Source: Asparagopsis taxiformis
Lineage: Eukaryota; Rhodophyta; Florideophyceae; Bonnemaisoniales; Bonnemaisoniaceae
NCBI GenBank assembly: GCA_030407315.1
Contig: JALQPE010000356.1
Location: forward strand, 62,001 to 126,000
Direction: 5' to 3'
DNA length: 64,000 nucleotides
In this document: positions 32,384-43,488 of the stretch, piece after piece
How the letters are laid out: the number at the start of each line of letters is the position of its first letter
Numbering within the stretch: the first letter of the stretch is position 1
Made by a program: the position numbers and the translations under genes
Notes under the pieces: model-generated
What the model was told of the DNA's origin: nothing
Seen by the model: the letters and a program-made list of their open reading frames with translations, nothing else
Databases searched by the model: none

Positions 32384-35300
32384 ATGACCACTCCAGCGCT
32401 ACCGCCACTCGAAATCGACAACGCACCGTACTGGCATCGCATGCTTCAGGCTATCGCCCTAGACATGGACCTAGACCACTTCCTGGATGCCTCCCACACA
32501 GCCCCAACCGATCCCACAGAATACAAAGACTACAAACGTCAACAGGAGCGCCTCACCATGATCATTCTGGCCAGCCTCCCAAAGACAATCACTTCCGACC
32601 TCACTGCCGATCAGCTGAAGCTGTCGCCGTACCTACTCACACGCCTCATCCTTAACGCCGTCGACGAACACACCGCAATAGACCACTCCATCCTGGAAGC
32701 CAACGCCCGAAACCTTCGACTAACCTCCCTCCACGACGCCCCTGAATATATTGAAAAGCACAAAAACCTACGCCGCACGATGCGCAACGCAAATTACCCC
32801 AACATACAAGATGAGACCACCACCGTCCACTTCATGATCCACTGCATACAGAGCGTCACTGCACTCCACAACGCACACGACACATTCATACTCCAACCCC
32901 CACCAACAATCACTGCATTTTCCACCAGACTTCAACGTGTCATCAACAGCATTCTATCCCGCCAATGCGAAGACCCACCAACTTCCATACGTTACTCAAG
33001 AACAGCAAAAACCCGAACGCCCTACCATCACCACACAAATCGCCCCACGCCACACTGGAAGCGCAATAGAGCCCCTAGGCCTAGAACTTCACACATGTGG
33101 TGCGATTTCCACAACTCGAAAACCCACACGAACAAAGGCTGTCGCGCACAGAACAAATCCGACCACCCATACAAACAAGCGCACGAAACCATAAACCTCT
33201 ACCAAGAGTGTGACGACACAAACACTACAGTCTCTGATGACACGGAACCCAACCGTAAGTCCTTTATATTAGATTCCGGAGCACACCCCACGCACCTCAA
33301 CCATCCTCACCCTTCTACAACACCGCTAACGTCACCTCAATACACCCACACTGCTGCGAACCACCGACACTCCGTCACCCACTCGGGTCCAATACAGATC
33401 AAGACACCTTCCATGCCGCTCAACATTAAGCACGCGATCGTCACTCCAGACCTCCGACACAATCTTGTCTCCGTACATTCCCTGTCGAACCACCACGGTC
33501 CGGTCACCTTCACCCCGTCCAAAGCATTCATCACCCCGCGCGGCCGCCGCAAGCCCCGGAAGATAGCTACTTTCAAACGCGGCCTATATGTTGTTGACAA
33601 TAAACCGCCAGGATTCCCTCCCCTACCAAAAGTGTGCAACAACACCACGCCAACCTCTGCTCGCTCGCGGAGCACTCCTCCCGTCACGGCGTCAACACGC
33701 TCCCGCTCTCAACAGCGAAACACATCCACCACACACCGCAGCAGACAACAGCCTCCTCCCGACGCACCATCTCAAAACACAAGATCCAAAAAGCAAACGC
33801 CCAAGTGGGATAGACCATGGCGCACTTCCACTCCTAGCCCCAAGTCGAAGGAAACATCTACACAGGTGGCCACAACACCTCACAAACCAAACAACAAGCC
33901 GCGCCACAGACCAGCCCCACGCCTCCAAACCCAAGTGACTCCGAAACACCACAACACTACACCATCACATCGGAGCACCACCCACGACACGCCTGCAAAA
34001 TCCACAACGGGTGTAAACAAAACCACAAGCACGAAAGAAAATGCTCCTCTCTTAACTTTCTACAAACTCACCCAGCATCCCAAATCACCACCCCCCAACC
34101 TGGAACCAACACTCCCATACGACAAACCACGGATCCGCGACCCCCTCTACACCCCAAACCCTGAAGACAAACCAAATACTGCACACGACCTCCACCTCCA
34201 ACTTGGTCACCCAAATCCACAAACCATGCGCCGCATGTGCCGCCACAAACACATACCTGCACTCGCACCATATCAGCATCTCGTCATTCCTGACATGACA
34301 TGCAGTGCATGCGCGATCGCCAAAATCAAATCTGCTCCACACAAGCCAACGACACACAGTCACCATATCGGGAATCACATATCCTCTGACGTCTGTGGAC
34401 CAATGTCCACCACGTCATCCCAAGGCAGCCGCTACTTTGTCACATTCATTGACACCAAGACACGTTTCATAACCGTCTACTTCCTACACAATCGTGCCGC
34501 CATACCGGACGTAACAATTCGACACATGGAATACATCCACACCGCGCACGGAAAATACCCCCGCTTCTTCCGATCAGACAACGCGCGCGAATACACATCA
34601 TCCACACTACAGAAAGCGCTGTCAGCCAGAGGAATTACACATATTACAACAGCGCCTTACACGCCGCAACAGAACAGTCTTGCTGAACGGATCAACTTAA
34701 CATTAATGGACACAGTCCGCGCCAACCTCACCCACAGCAACCTCTCCGACAAGAACTGGCAGTTCGCACTGATGGACGCCGTCTTCAAGCGCAACATCAC
34801 GCTACACAGTACGACCAACAAAATACCATACACTGAATGGTATGGGATGAAACCCAACATAAAACGGCTATTCGCATTAGGCCAAATCGGCCACATACCA
34901 ATCCCCAACCCAACCACAAAACTGGAAGACCGCGGCACTCTCGTCCGATACCTGGCCGCAACAGACCAAGACAACATACTAGTTGCTAAAACCAAAACAA
35001 ACCAAACCCTCAAAATCCCCGCGCTCGACTTCCACCCATACACGACAATGACTGACCCCACCGCCACAACACCATTCGCATTCCACACAACGAAAGCCAA
35101 CCCAAAACGCCGCAATGTCCCGCAACACATTACACCGCACACACCGGCCCCCTCGAACCACCGTCTCGCTCGCCAATATCCAGACGCCCATCTGTGGTCA
35201 ATAGCACACGACAGCGAACTTGCCAAAATTGACCAAATGCGAGCAATTGACTGGATCCCACGCTCATTAACCCCGACCATGTCCAAACCCATCCCACTTA

Positions 35301-36919
35301 CAATGACATATCGATACAAGCGTGATGCCAACGGTCACATAGAAGAAAGAAAGGCATGGTGTGCTGTACGAGGCGACCTAATGAAACCAAACATGCACTT
35401 TGACCCCAACAACACTGCCACATTCGCCGCCGACAAAACCTCGATCCGACTATTACTAGCACATGCCGCCGCCCACCGCCTACACACAGAGCACATAGAT
35501 ATCTCATCCGCCTTCCTCCACGAGGAATTTAACCACTCCATACCTGTATACGTCAAACAACACCCCTCCTTCGATGGCACATTTCGTCACGATGCCCACG
35601 TTGGGCACCTACGCGGAAACTTATACGGAACAAGACAAGCCGGCCGCATCTTCACCGATGGTATACGCCAATTCCTCCAATCCTTGGGGTACACACAACT
35701 ACGATCTGACCCATGCCTCTTCCACAAGACCAACAAAACAGGCCAAACCATAATAGCCACTACTATCGACGACTTTCTTGTAAGTGCAACCAGTCCTCAG
35801 CTCATCTCAGAATTCTTCAGACTCCTCACAACCAAATACAAGGCAAAACGCCTCGGCAAACCATCCAAGTACCTGAACTGGAAAATCACACACCACCACA
35901 ATGGGACACACATTTCCCAACCCCACATCATTGCATCTATCATATCCAAGACCAAAATGGACGACGCTAAGCCAATCACACACCTATACTCTGATGGAAT
36001 TGACCTCTCTCCACCCAAAGATTCGGACGAAGAAGACACCACCACAGCCATAGTGTTTCGTGAGGCCTTAGGCGAGCTCCGATACTTGACGGACTCGACT
36101 CGCCCAGACATTCAATTCTACACGAATGCACTTGCCCGCGCCAACCACAGACCCACGACGCTTCACTGGAAACTACTCAAACGCTTAGTGCGCTTCCTCA
36201 AACACACCCCCAACACTGGAATCACCATGCCCAACAGTCCCACATCTGAAACTCTTATCACATACACAGACGCAGACTTCGCGAATGACACCACCACTAG
36301 AAAATCAATATCTGGATCGGTACACACCTTGTATGGCTCTCCCATCCATTGGACATCGCAACGACAATCACTAGTAGCCACAAGCACATGTGAAGCCGAA
36401 ACCATCGCTGCATCAGAGGCCGTACGCCAAGCCAATTGGCTCGGCGACCTCCTTAAAGAACTCCACATAATTAACCCTCAACAAGCGATCCTCACATATA
36501 TAGACTCCCAGTCGGCTCTAACTATCGCAAAGAACAGCGCACCAACCAAGAGACGAAAATTTATAGACATCCGACATCACCACCTCATGGACAATGTCCA
36601 GTCTGGTCGCATCAATTTACAATACCTTCCGTCCAACGCCATGCTTGCGGACATTTTTACCAAACCACTAACCAAACAACCCTTCCAATCTCTAACAACC
36701 GCTCTGCGAATAATGCCACCCACTCCAACTACCACACCATCGCTCCCCGCCCCTCGGCGACAGGGGGAGTGTCAGGGCGCTAACTCACTCTATATGTCGC
36801 CCAGCGACGACTCGCTCACGGAACATCAGGGCGCTAACTCATCGCACGCAATAACTGCACCTTACACCAGAGACCATTACACTGACAACACGTCAGATCC
36901 TTCAAACAGTAGTATTTAA
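32384..36919 (+). CDS. Copia 2 gag-pol polyprotein (1511 aa, complete)
   Basis: One uninterrupted frame starting 42 bp after the LTR. Gag carries a zinc-binding motif C240-x2-H243-x4-H248-x4-C253. The aspartic protease active site is D297-S-G (FILDSGAH). Integrase has an HHCC region (LQLGHPNPQTM...CSACAIAK) and a D669, D732, E768 core with exact D,D-35-E spacing. The RT catalytic pair is D1129-D1130 (TIDDFLVSA). RNase H includes ITYTDADF near 1296 and DIRHHH...LADIFTKPL. The last 50 codons run inside the 3' LTR, where a repeated QGANS reflects the LTR's internal duplication. All catalytic residues look intact, so the element is probably still able to move. Confidence 0.95.
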   Translation: MTTPALPPLEIDNAPYWHRMLQAIALDMDLDHFLDASHTAPTDPTEYKDYKRQQERLTMIILASLPKTITSDLTADQLKLSPYLLTRLILNAVDEHTAIDHSILEANARNLRLTSLHDAPEYIEKHKNLRRTMRNANYPNIQDETTTVHFMIHCIQSVTALHNAHDTFILQPPPTITAFSTRLQRVINSILSRQCEDPPTSIRYSRTAKTRTPYHHHTNRPTPHWKRNRAPRPRTSHMWCDFHNSKTHTNKGCRAQNKSDHPYKQAHETINLYQECDDTNTTVSDDTEPNRKSFILDSGAHPTHLNHPHPSTTPLTSPQYTHTAANHRHSVTHSGPIQIKTPSMPLNIKHAIVTPDLRHNLVSVHSLSNHHGPVTFTPSKAFITPRGRRKPRKIATFKRGLYVVDNKPPGFPPLPKVCNNTTPTSARSRSTPPVTASTRSRSQQRNTSTTHRSRQQPPPDAPSQNTRSKKQTPKWDRPWRTSTPSPKSKETSTQVATTPHKPNNKPRHRPAPRLQTQVTPKHHNTTPSHRSTTHDTPAKSTTGVNKTTSTKENAPLLTFYKLTQHPKSPPPNLEPTLPYDKPRIRDPLYTPNPEDKPNTAHDLHLQLGHPNPQTMRRMCRHKHIPALAPYQHLVIPDMTCSACAIAKIKSAPHKPTTHSHHIGNHISSDVCGPMSTTSSQGSRYFVTFIDTKTRFITVYFLHNRAAIPDVTIRHMEYIHTAHGKYPRFFRSDNAREYTSSTLQKALSARGITHITTAPYTPQQNSLAERINLTLMDTVRANLTHSNLSDKNWQFALMDAVFKRNITLHSTTNKIPYTEWYGMKPNIKRLFALGQIGHIPIPNPTTKLEDRGTLVRYLAATDQDNILVAKTKTNQTLKIPALDFHPYTTMTDPTATTPFAFHTTKANPKRRNVPQHITPHTPAPSNHRLARQYPDAHLWSIAHDSELAKIDQMRAIDWIPRSLTPTMSKPIPLTMTYRYKRDANGHIEERKAWCAVRGDLMKPNMHFDPNNTATFAADKTSIRLLLAHAAAHRLHTEHIDISSAFLHEEFNHSIPVYVKQHPSFDGTFRHDAHVGHLRGNLYGTRQAGRIFTDGIRQFLQSLGYTQLRSDPCLFHKTNKTGQTIIATTIDDFLVSATSPQLISEFFRLLTTKYKAKRLGKPSKYLNWKITHHHNGTHISQPHIIASIISKTKMDDAKPITHLYSDGIDLSPPKDSDEEDTTTAIVFREALGELRYLTDSTRPDIQFYTNALARANHRPTTLHWKLLKRLVRFLKHTPNTGITMPNSPTSETLITYTDADFANDTTTRKSISGSVHTLYGSPIHWTSQRQSLVATSTCEAETIAASEAVRQANWLGDLLKELHIINPQQAILTYIDSQSALTIAKNSAPTKRRKFIDIRHHHLMDNVQSGRINLQYLPSNAMLADIFTKPLTKQPFQSLTTALRIMPPTPTTTPSLPAPRRQGECQGANSLYMSPSDDSLTEHQGANSSHAITAPYTRDHYTDNTSDPSNSSI
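36762..36769 (+). other. Polypurine tract of Copia 2 (AGGGGGAG)
   Basis: Purine run directly before the 3' LTR, where plus-strand DNA synthesis is primed. It lies within the coding frame. Confidence 0.75.
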
Positions 36920-36977
36920 GATAGAACACCGTGATCTCAATAAACGGCCGACGGCAAGGAAGAATCTCCTTCTAACA
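36770..36977 (+). repeat. 3' LTR of Copia 2 (208 bp, with internal duplication)
   Basis: Contains TCAGGGCGCTAACTCA twice, 54 bp apart (from 36772 and 36826). The 5' LTR has it once and otherwise matches. Confidence 0.93.
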
Positions 36978-37166
36978 ATATGTTCATTTCAAAAAATCCT
37001 AGAAAATTGATCTAAAACATAACACTTGAATAATTGCAGATTGAATCATCACAGATCGACCATTTGATCAAAGATCGATATATTTCCTAATTGCCAAGCG
37101 TGAAACTAGATGACCACGACTATTCCAAACACAGGCTTTCTTCATAGTAGTTGCAATCCAATAGAG

Positions 37167-37174
37167 TATAAAAG
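37167..37174 (+). promoter_or_regulatory. TATA box (TATAAAAG) for 37255-38505
   Basis: Lies 81-88 bp upstream of the ATG, similar to host-type promoters in this window. Confidence 0.65.
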
Positions 37175-37254
37175 TAGCAACTTACCCCAGTCCAGACCAA
37201 CTCTCACCATCCAGATACCTCTACAGGCAACTCATCCACTCACAGCTCAACAAC

Positions 37255-38505
37255 ATGTCTACCAACCCTACCCCCAACGTCAATAGGGCCCTTATGATGC
37301 TCAGTGAGGCCGCTGAGACCCACCGTAACCGTATTCAGTCGAGTGTTCCCCGTGATGACTCCTCCGATGATGAAGTGTCAGCATGTCCGCTTCTGGACTG
37401 CTACGTGTCAAAGGGAGGGCCCGATACCCTCAAAACAATGACAAATTTCACAGAGTCTGAATTTGACTATATTTGGACACGAATGAACACCCATGTTCAG
37501 TCCACGTGGAACGTCGGGAGAGGTCGTAAGTCAAAGCATCAGCCCAAGGATGTTCTTTTCATGACACTCACTGTGCTCAAGCATCCTTCGACTTGGCAGA
37601 TGTCTGGTTTGATGTTTGATATGAAAGGGCCAACCTTCCAGAAGCTGATCATGGGATACCTGGAAATAATTGGGCCAGAGCTGTACAAATTCGCAGTGAC
37701 AAGAATGAACTCCAAGTACACTATGAAGAAGGAGATGTTGGAAGGCCAGGTTTTCTCGACATTCGATTTTTGTCGATATGCGACAGATGTCACTTTTCAG
37801 CAGACTAATCGCCCATCTGGGAATATGCGTGAGGGCAAGTTATATTTCAGTGGTAAGCACAAGCTGTACGGATACAAAACCGAGGTGTCTGTCATTCCAC
37901 GTGGATACGCTATTGGCTGCAGCAAGCATCGCCCTGGATCTATTTCGGATATTGACATCTTCTATGATAACCTGGATTTTCACGAGAGTTCCGTGGCCAA
38001 AGGCAGTGATATGGCTGAACTTGATGACGATGGAGAATTGAATGACACTTACCCTAATCAATGGGGCATACTCGGTGACAAGGGATATCAGGGTGGAACA
38101 AGACACATCTGGATGATTCATCCAGTTACGAAGCCAATTAATGGGACTCTGACTGCTGACGAGAAGGTGTTCAATGAGGAGCTGTCAAGTGACAGAATTA
38201 TTGTGGAGAACTATTTTGGTCGCCTGTCAAGCTTATGGACTGTCATGTCCAACAAGTACAAGTGGAACGAAGACACGTACGATCTGGTTTTCCGTACTTG
38301 TGTGGCACTGACAAACATCCACGTCAAGTTCAACCCGCTTCGTGACAGTGACCAGTCCTTCTATAAGTCGCTGCAGAACTATCTTGTTAATACTGGAGAC
38401 AACATCTCTCGTAAGAGGGCCCGCTCCCAGGAGCTCTATAGGGACAGGGTAAGGAGGAGGCTGGCGATGGAGTTTGATGACTTGCCTGAATATGATAGTA
38501 TGTAG
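37255..38505 (+). CDS. PIF/Harbinger-type (DDE_Tnp_4) transposase or HARBI1-like protein
   Basis: 416 residues in one exon. The catalytic Asps appear in YATDVTFQQ and GDKGYQGG and the Glu in IIVENYFGRL, with typical intervening motifs (GKHKLYGYKTEVSV, HRPGSISDIDIF). The N-terminal 60 residues are polar and acidic. These nucleases normally work with a separate Myb-like DNA-binding partner, and none is visible nearby. I also found no terminal inverted repeats or TTA/TAA target duplication in the flanks. With a clean ORF and a host-like TATA box it could be a domesticated HARBI1-like gene or an active element whose ends I cannot see. Confidence 0.85.
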   Translation: MSTNPTPNVNRALMMLSEAAETHRNRIQSSVPRDDSSDDEVSACPLLDCYVSKGGPDTLKTMTNFTESEFDYIWTRMNTHVQSTWNVGRGRKSKHQPKDVLFMTLTVLKHPSTWQMSGLMFDMKGPTFQKLIMGYLEIIGPELYKFAVTRMNSKYTMKKEMLEGQVFSTFDFCRYATDVTFQQTNRPSGNMREGKLYFSGKHKLYGYKTEVSVIPRGYAIGCSKHRPGSISDIDIFYDNLDFHESSVAKGSDMAELDDDGELNDTYPNQWGILGDKGYQGGTRHIWMIHPVTKPINGTLTADEKVFNEELSSDRIIVENYFGRLSSLWTVMSNKYKWNEDTYDLVFRTCVALTNIHVKFNPLRDSDQSFYKSLQNYLVNTGDNISRKRARSQELYRDRVRRRLAMEFDDLPEYDSM

Positions 38506-39273
38506 GGTTGACAATGCTCCAGACTTGATTCACCAGTAAAAGTTCGATGTTTGAACCCTTTCAGGTAGGGGCAGGCTCTGAAAAAAAATTGATCGTCGAT
38601 TACATCCATAGTGGAAGCTGCATTCAGGAAATGACATTTAGTCGTTCATTGTACTGTTCGAAGGCTAGTAGTGTGCTGAGTAGCTTGATTGGACAAGCTT
38701 CCAGCGTGGCATTGGAGCGAACTTTGTCCCGCACACACTTTTCACCTTCCAGTACAAATCATCCTCATTACAGCAATTACCCAAGAGCAATCAACGTGGC
38801 AGGATTCGAACTGAGAAACTCAGTCAATGCACTGTCTGATTTCAGGACGGACTTACAGTGTAATATGTAGCTGAGTATGCCAGCAGCCTCGACCAAGGGC
38901 GGGAGGGTATTGGCAAACACCCTGTATTTTGTTAAAGAAAAGGGAATAATTTTTGTACTGAGTAGTTTTGAAATGTTTGCGTATTTTCCTAGTTGACGGG
39001 CCTTTGATTAAAATATACAAATTTTTTATTTTAGTTCGTAATCTAGGAAACGATGAAGCAATTAGGAAATGACTCGATCTTTAAGGAAATACCCCGTATT
39101 TGAATATGAGGTCTACTATTGGTCAAAAATATAATTAGCTAATTTTGATACGTCGTCGTCTCAGTATCGAGCGTCAGCTAAGAAGCCACCATGCCCTCAC
39201 GCAACACCTCCGTCCTGCCGTACATTAGCCTGCTTCTCGCGACAACCAAACTTAATCGCCTCAGATCTGCCCT
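38506..39273. other. No supported gene
   Basis: AT-rich stretch. A 28-codon ORF with a good Kozak context (GCCACCATGC) at about 39191-39277 overlaps the end of gene C on the other strand; I do not consider it supported. Confidence 0.4.
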
Positions 39274-41084
39274 CTAGTTTGTATTCCCGCTAGGCGCCCC
39301 GCCACCATCTCCTCCCGGCGATACCGCGGCTGGTTCTATTGGAACGACCGACCCATGCGGCACCGAAGATCCACCAGCATCGGGCGCATATTCCGTCTGT
39401 GTCACTCCTCGTGAAGTTTCAGCCACAGATACTGTCGCATCATATCCCATCTCTGCTTGTCCGGTAGGTGGCGTGTTTGCGATCGCATTATTTTCCCCCA
39501 GCACAGCGGCGTTGACCACCGGCATGCCTCCCGACTGTAACGGCCCCGGCGCATAGACGGGGTGACTTGGCGCTGCGGGTTGCGTCGCACCCGCCATGCC
39601 CACAGATGGACCTGTTGGAGCGGTAGGTGTGTACGGGATGTATGATTGTGGCGTTGACGGTGGTAGAGGATATTGTTGCAATGCAGCGCTGGGATACGCT
39701 GTTGTTCCAGCGGCACCATATGTATTCCCTGCGGCATTCGGCATTGTCGGTGGAGGATAGTTTCCTCCAGGAGCGTTTCCAGAGGTATCTGTGTACGCAG
39801 TTGGAGCTGCTGGTGGGGGCGGCACTAATGTAGCACTATTGTTAGCGGGATCCATAGAAGGCTCAGAATTGTCTCGTGCCCTTCGACGTTTCCTAATGAA
39901 GAGTACACCGGCGATGACTGCAACGACAACAATTGCAGCGATAACACCTCCCGCAATCGCACCAGCATTGACGCCAGAGCCGCCGAAATCATCCGACATT
40001 ACGACACGAATATTCGGTCCCGGTGTAAACTCAGCTCCAACACCCCTCATCCATTCTTCGAATGATTCCGGTCGCACGAATACTGTCGGTATCCCTGGCT
40101 GACCACAGTTTTGTGCGAAGGAAACTATACCGATTTGGACGGGATTGTCATTTTCGTCGTACTGAAACAGCGGCCCGCCGCTGTCTCCCTGACTGTTGTG
40201 CGCGAATGAAATGTACAGTTAGCGATGGATGTCGGTGCGCATCAAAGGTGTCTGGATTGAAAAGGGCGTGAAACCTACCAAGAGCCGCATTCGAGAGACG
40301 CATACCCGGCGCATACTTGTCTATCGAAGAGTACTTCATTTGGATATACTTCTTCACATCGATCGTCTGGAAAGACTGGTATATCAACCTGTCGCAAGAA
40401 GCCTTCAGTGTCCTCGGGCTCTTCTACTTGAAAAATGGTTTTGCCAAATCCAGAAACTCTAGCCATGCTGGCTTGGACAGGTTGATCACTTAATAAATTG
40501 ATGCGCATAAATGAAGAACTGTCAGCGGAGCGATCGAGTCTTAACAAAGCAATGTCATGAGCCCGTCGGAAGGGGTCGTCAAAGTTATACATTGGATGGT
40601 TATATGCATCGCTGACACGGATTTGTCGCCCATCTACGAAAAATACTCCGAATACGTTTGCAAAAACACGTTTGGTGTCCACAAAAACCGATGTTACAGA
40701 TGAGTCAGCTTCACAATGAGCTGCTGTCAGCACCCACCTTTGTGCAATGAGACTGCCAGTGCAGAAGCTTGGACCGAGAATGTCGAGATTTACGACAGCA
40801 ACAACCATTTCGCGCAGTCTTGGGGAGTTGAGAAATTCACCATTTACAATGCGAGGTGCATTGGTCGGTGTGTCGGGACGCTGTGTAGATTTGGAGAATA
40901 GGAGACGATGAGAGCGTTTCGCAGTGAATATCGGCGGCGTTGAGTGACTTTGGCTGGACGCCGGTGGATCTGGTTGCAGTACTACGGGGCATGTTTGCTG
41001 ACGAAGAAGAAAGGGCAGATGTGGGGTAGCGCAAACTAGGTTGGACAAGATGACTATGATGAAGACGATTGCTGTTGACATCAT
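39274..41084 (-). CDS. S1-family membrane-anchored serine protease C, full catalytic triad
   Basis: Exon 1 is 41084-40279, the intron 40278-40193 (GTAGGT...ACAG, 86 bp) and exon 2 40192-39274, together 574 residues. The signal peptide is followed by prodomain motif LLRQQTCPVVLQPDPP and activation site R78-IVNG. The triad is complete: H123 (TAAHC), D177 (HDIALL) and S273 (QGDSGGP). The position equivalent to chymotrypsin 189 is Gly, so trypsin-like Arg/Lys preference is not expected. A membrane helix (about 346-368) is followed by RKRRRAR and an unusually long Pro/Tyr/Gly-rich cytoplasmic tail of about 200 residues. The inferred topology puts the protease outside, with a single-pass anchor and a disordered tail inside. 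It is the only copy in the cluster with all three residues. Confidence 0.9.
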
Positions 41085-41474
41085 GATTGCGGTGTGAAAG
41101 GATGAGGATAGATGGGGTTCTCTACGGTGCCGTTTGTACTTGAATGAATTACGGTATCATGATGGAAACGAGTTGGTACGTTGAGGCCGGAGGGGCAGGG
41201 CAACAAGGATTAGAACTCTATTGGGGTGACATATGCTGTACTGTACACGTGAGCTTTACAAGTTGTACCGTACAAGTTGTACGTCGTAGTTGTCAAGTGC
41301 TGATTGGCCGAAGGATGAAGTTGTACGAGGGATAAGTGATGGGGCCTTATGTCGCAAGATAGTTTGAGATTTTGACGTAAGGCTACAGTACATGTAACAT
41401 GCAGTACCGAAAATCACGCCACCCAAATTAGAGGGACGGCAGCCAATAAGCGACATACATTTTTTCTCCGCTCA

Positions 41475-42699
41475 TCACGTGTTGCCATTCCTTTGTCGTC
41501 GTCGAATCCAACAAATCAAGCCGATCAACAACACTACTACTACAACAGCACCAATCGCACTGCCCACAATTACCCCAATAGATGGTTTTCCATCATCGCT
41601 CGAAAATACGCTACGCACATTGTCCGCTGCCGTAAACACAGCGCCATTCTCACGCATCCACGGGATGAATGCATCAGTGCGCGTGTGAAGTGAAGGTTTT
41701 CCTTCTTCACCACAACCATAAAGTTTAGAAAACAAGCCAACCTGTACAGGGTTGTCATCCTCGTCGTATTGAAATACCGGCCCGCCACCGTCACCAAAAC
41801 TGCAATACCAACGGAATTGAATTCGTTAGAACGATTCATTGCTTTTGAAACCTCTTCGCGCGATTTGCTTCAACTTCACTTACCACACCCCACATTCTCT
41901 AAGGTCATAGCCCACACAGATCTGCCTTTCTGCGAATATTTCCGTGGTGAATTCATCTTGGCATTCATTAAAAGGAAACACAGGCATATCGACTTGTCGC
42001 AAATTGTTTCTCGTGTCGAGTGGTTCGGGTCCGTTCACAGAAGACCCATATCCCATCACCCTAGTGAAGCTCGCTCTTTCTGGAATATTCGCCCTGGTGT
42101 TCAACCTCATGAATTGCCTGCTCGAAGCTGGTCTCTCAAGCTCCACCAAAGCTATATCATTCGCTTCTGCAAATTCACTGCGATTGTTATAGTCAGGATG
42201 AGGCATTACTAGTCGCACTTCAATAACTTCGCCCCCGTCAACTATGAGTTTCGGTGGCGTCCCCGGTCTCACTTCTACGTTACGCGGCCCCACAATCGCT
42301 TTGGCTGTCGTCAGAATATCGCACCCCGCTGCAGAAAGCACCCATGTTGCAGAAATAAGAGAGCCGGAGCAAAAAATATAATCGTCGTCACCTTGTTGTG
42401 TGAAAAGAAAGACAGCCATCTCCCTTAGACGATCAGACAGAACATTGTTTCCGTTCACATTCGCGGCGAAAGTCCATCTGCAGAATTGACATGCGTTGAA
42501 ATCGGCAAGTTGGTGATGTTGGTCCTGCCACCGAGTGGATACCGTTGTGAATTTCGAGCAAAGGGACTATCGGTTTGAGAACAACAGGACATGTCTCCTG
42601 GCGAAGGAGCGGCTGTTGTAGTACATGCCCGGATACTCGAGGGGTGCTTAGTGCGATGGCTAAAGCAAGAATGGTTTGAATGGGAGGTGTGATTGTCAT
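41475..42699 (-). pseudogene. S1-family membrane-anchored protease homologue D, dead and frameshifted
   Basis: Exon 1 is 42699-41884, the intron 41883-41800 (84 bp) and exon 2 41799-41475. Signal peptide (MTITPPIQTILALAIALS) and prodomain motif LLRQETCPVVLKP are in one frame, NSADGLSPR in a second, and the mature domain (VNGNNVLSDRL...) in a third. Two single-base losses would explain this, one at the activation site itself. Catalytic His is Gly (SAAGC), Asp is kept (NDIALVEL), and Ser is Gly (GDGGGP). A membrane helix (VIVGSAIGAVVVVVLLIGLICW) and a short tail RRRQRNGNT complete exon 2. The long clean protease frame suggests that the breaks are recent. Confidence 0.75.
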
Positions 42700-43488
42700 T
42701 GATAGTCGTTGACTGGATGAAGATAGACAATGAACCACCTCCCCTACCTGACATTTCAAGCAGTGAAGGGTTACACATTTTGTCTGTAATCTTGCGCCAA
42801 CGATGCCCAGTTGTACCATCTCTGATACGCGCTGTACAATATCATACAATACAAGTAAATATCTGAGATTCTGAACGTGTACCTTGCAAGAGTCGTGCTG
42901 CCCGATCAAAATTGTAATGTCTTGAGCCCTTTTTTTTTTCTGTTGCACTCCACTCTCTGTACAGCACTGGTAACCATATTGACACGATGAGGGGCGGTTG
43001 TCACCAAACGTTCAACGTGACAACGTTGCTACCTTTTTCCCCCGCTAGATTCCTCGGCAAACACCTCAATCTCACGGATATCTGCACATTATTCATGCAA
43101 TGATTTTGGCTCACCCGAGTTCGGCTCGCTGCGTTATTCTGGGTTGCGGTGACGTTACTGTAGCGCTCCGATTTTATGGGCCACAAATGCACTGTGTGAC
43201 AACATACACGAAACCTGTTCGTGTTCTTCTGAAACTGTCTTCTCCACCAATTGCATGGTATTTATCGACAGGTTTGCTTGTTGTATGGTATGGGGTCAGT
43301 GTGAAGAAGGCTGTGTGTTCGCGTCCCATTTGGGACTCATCTATCATTTCTTTTCGTGTGTTGCCAAATTAAATTAGGAGCCACTGAAACAGTCCTTGAC
43401 AAGAAAAATTCCAACACACAACTGAACCTGGCGAAAAAGGTTCATTTATTCCAATCCTTTGTGTCCAGGATAGCTGAACTTCTCACTA
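42700..43488. other. No supported gene
   Basis: Intergenic DNA between homologues D and E, with a pyrimidine-rich T run near 42930-42940. Short frames only. Confidence 0.4.

Larger units (their letters stand above)
32183..36982 (+). mobile_element. Intact young Ty1/Copia LTR retrotransposon with TSD (Copia 2)
   Basis: The element is 32188-36977 with TSD ATATG at 32183-32187 and 36978-36982. A single open gag-pol frame, an intact primer-binding site and polypurine tract, and LTRs identical apart from one 54-bp unit all point to recent insertion. It landed between protease-family genes B and C. Confidence 0.95.
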
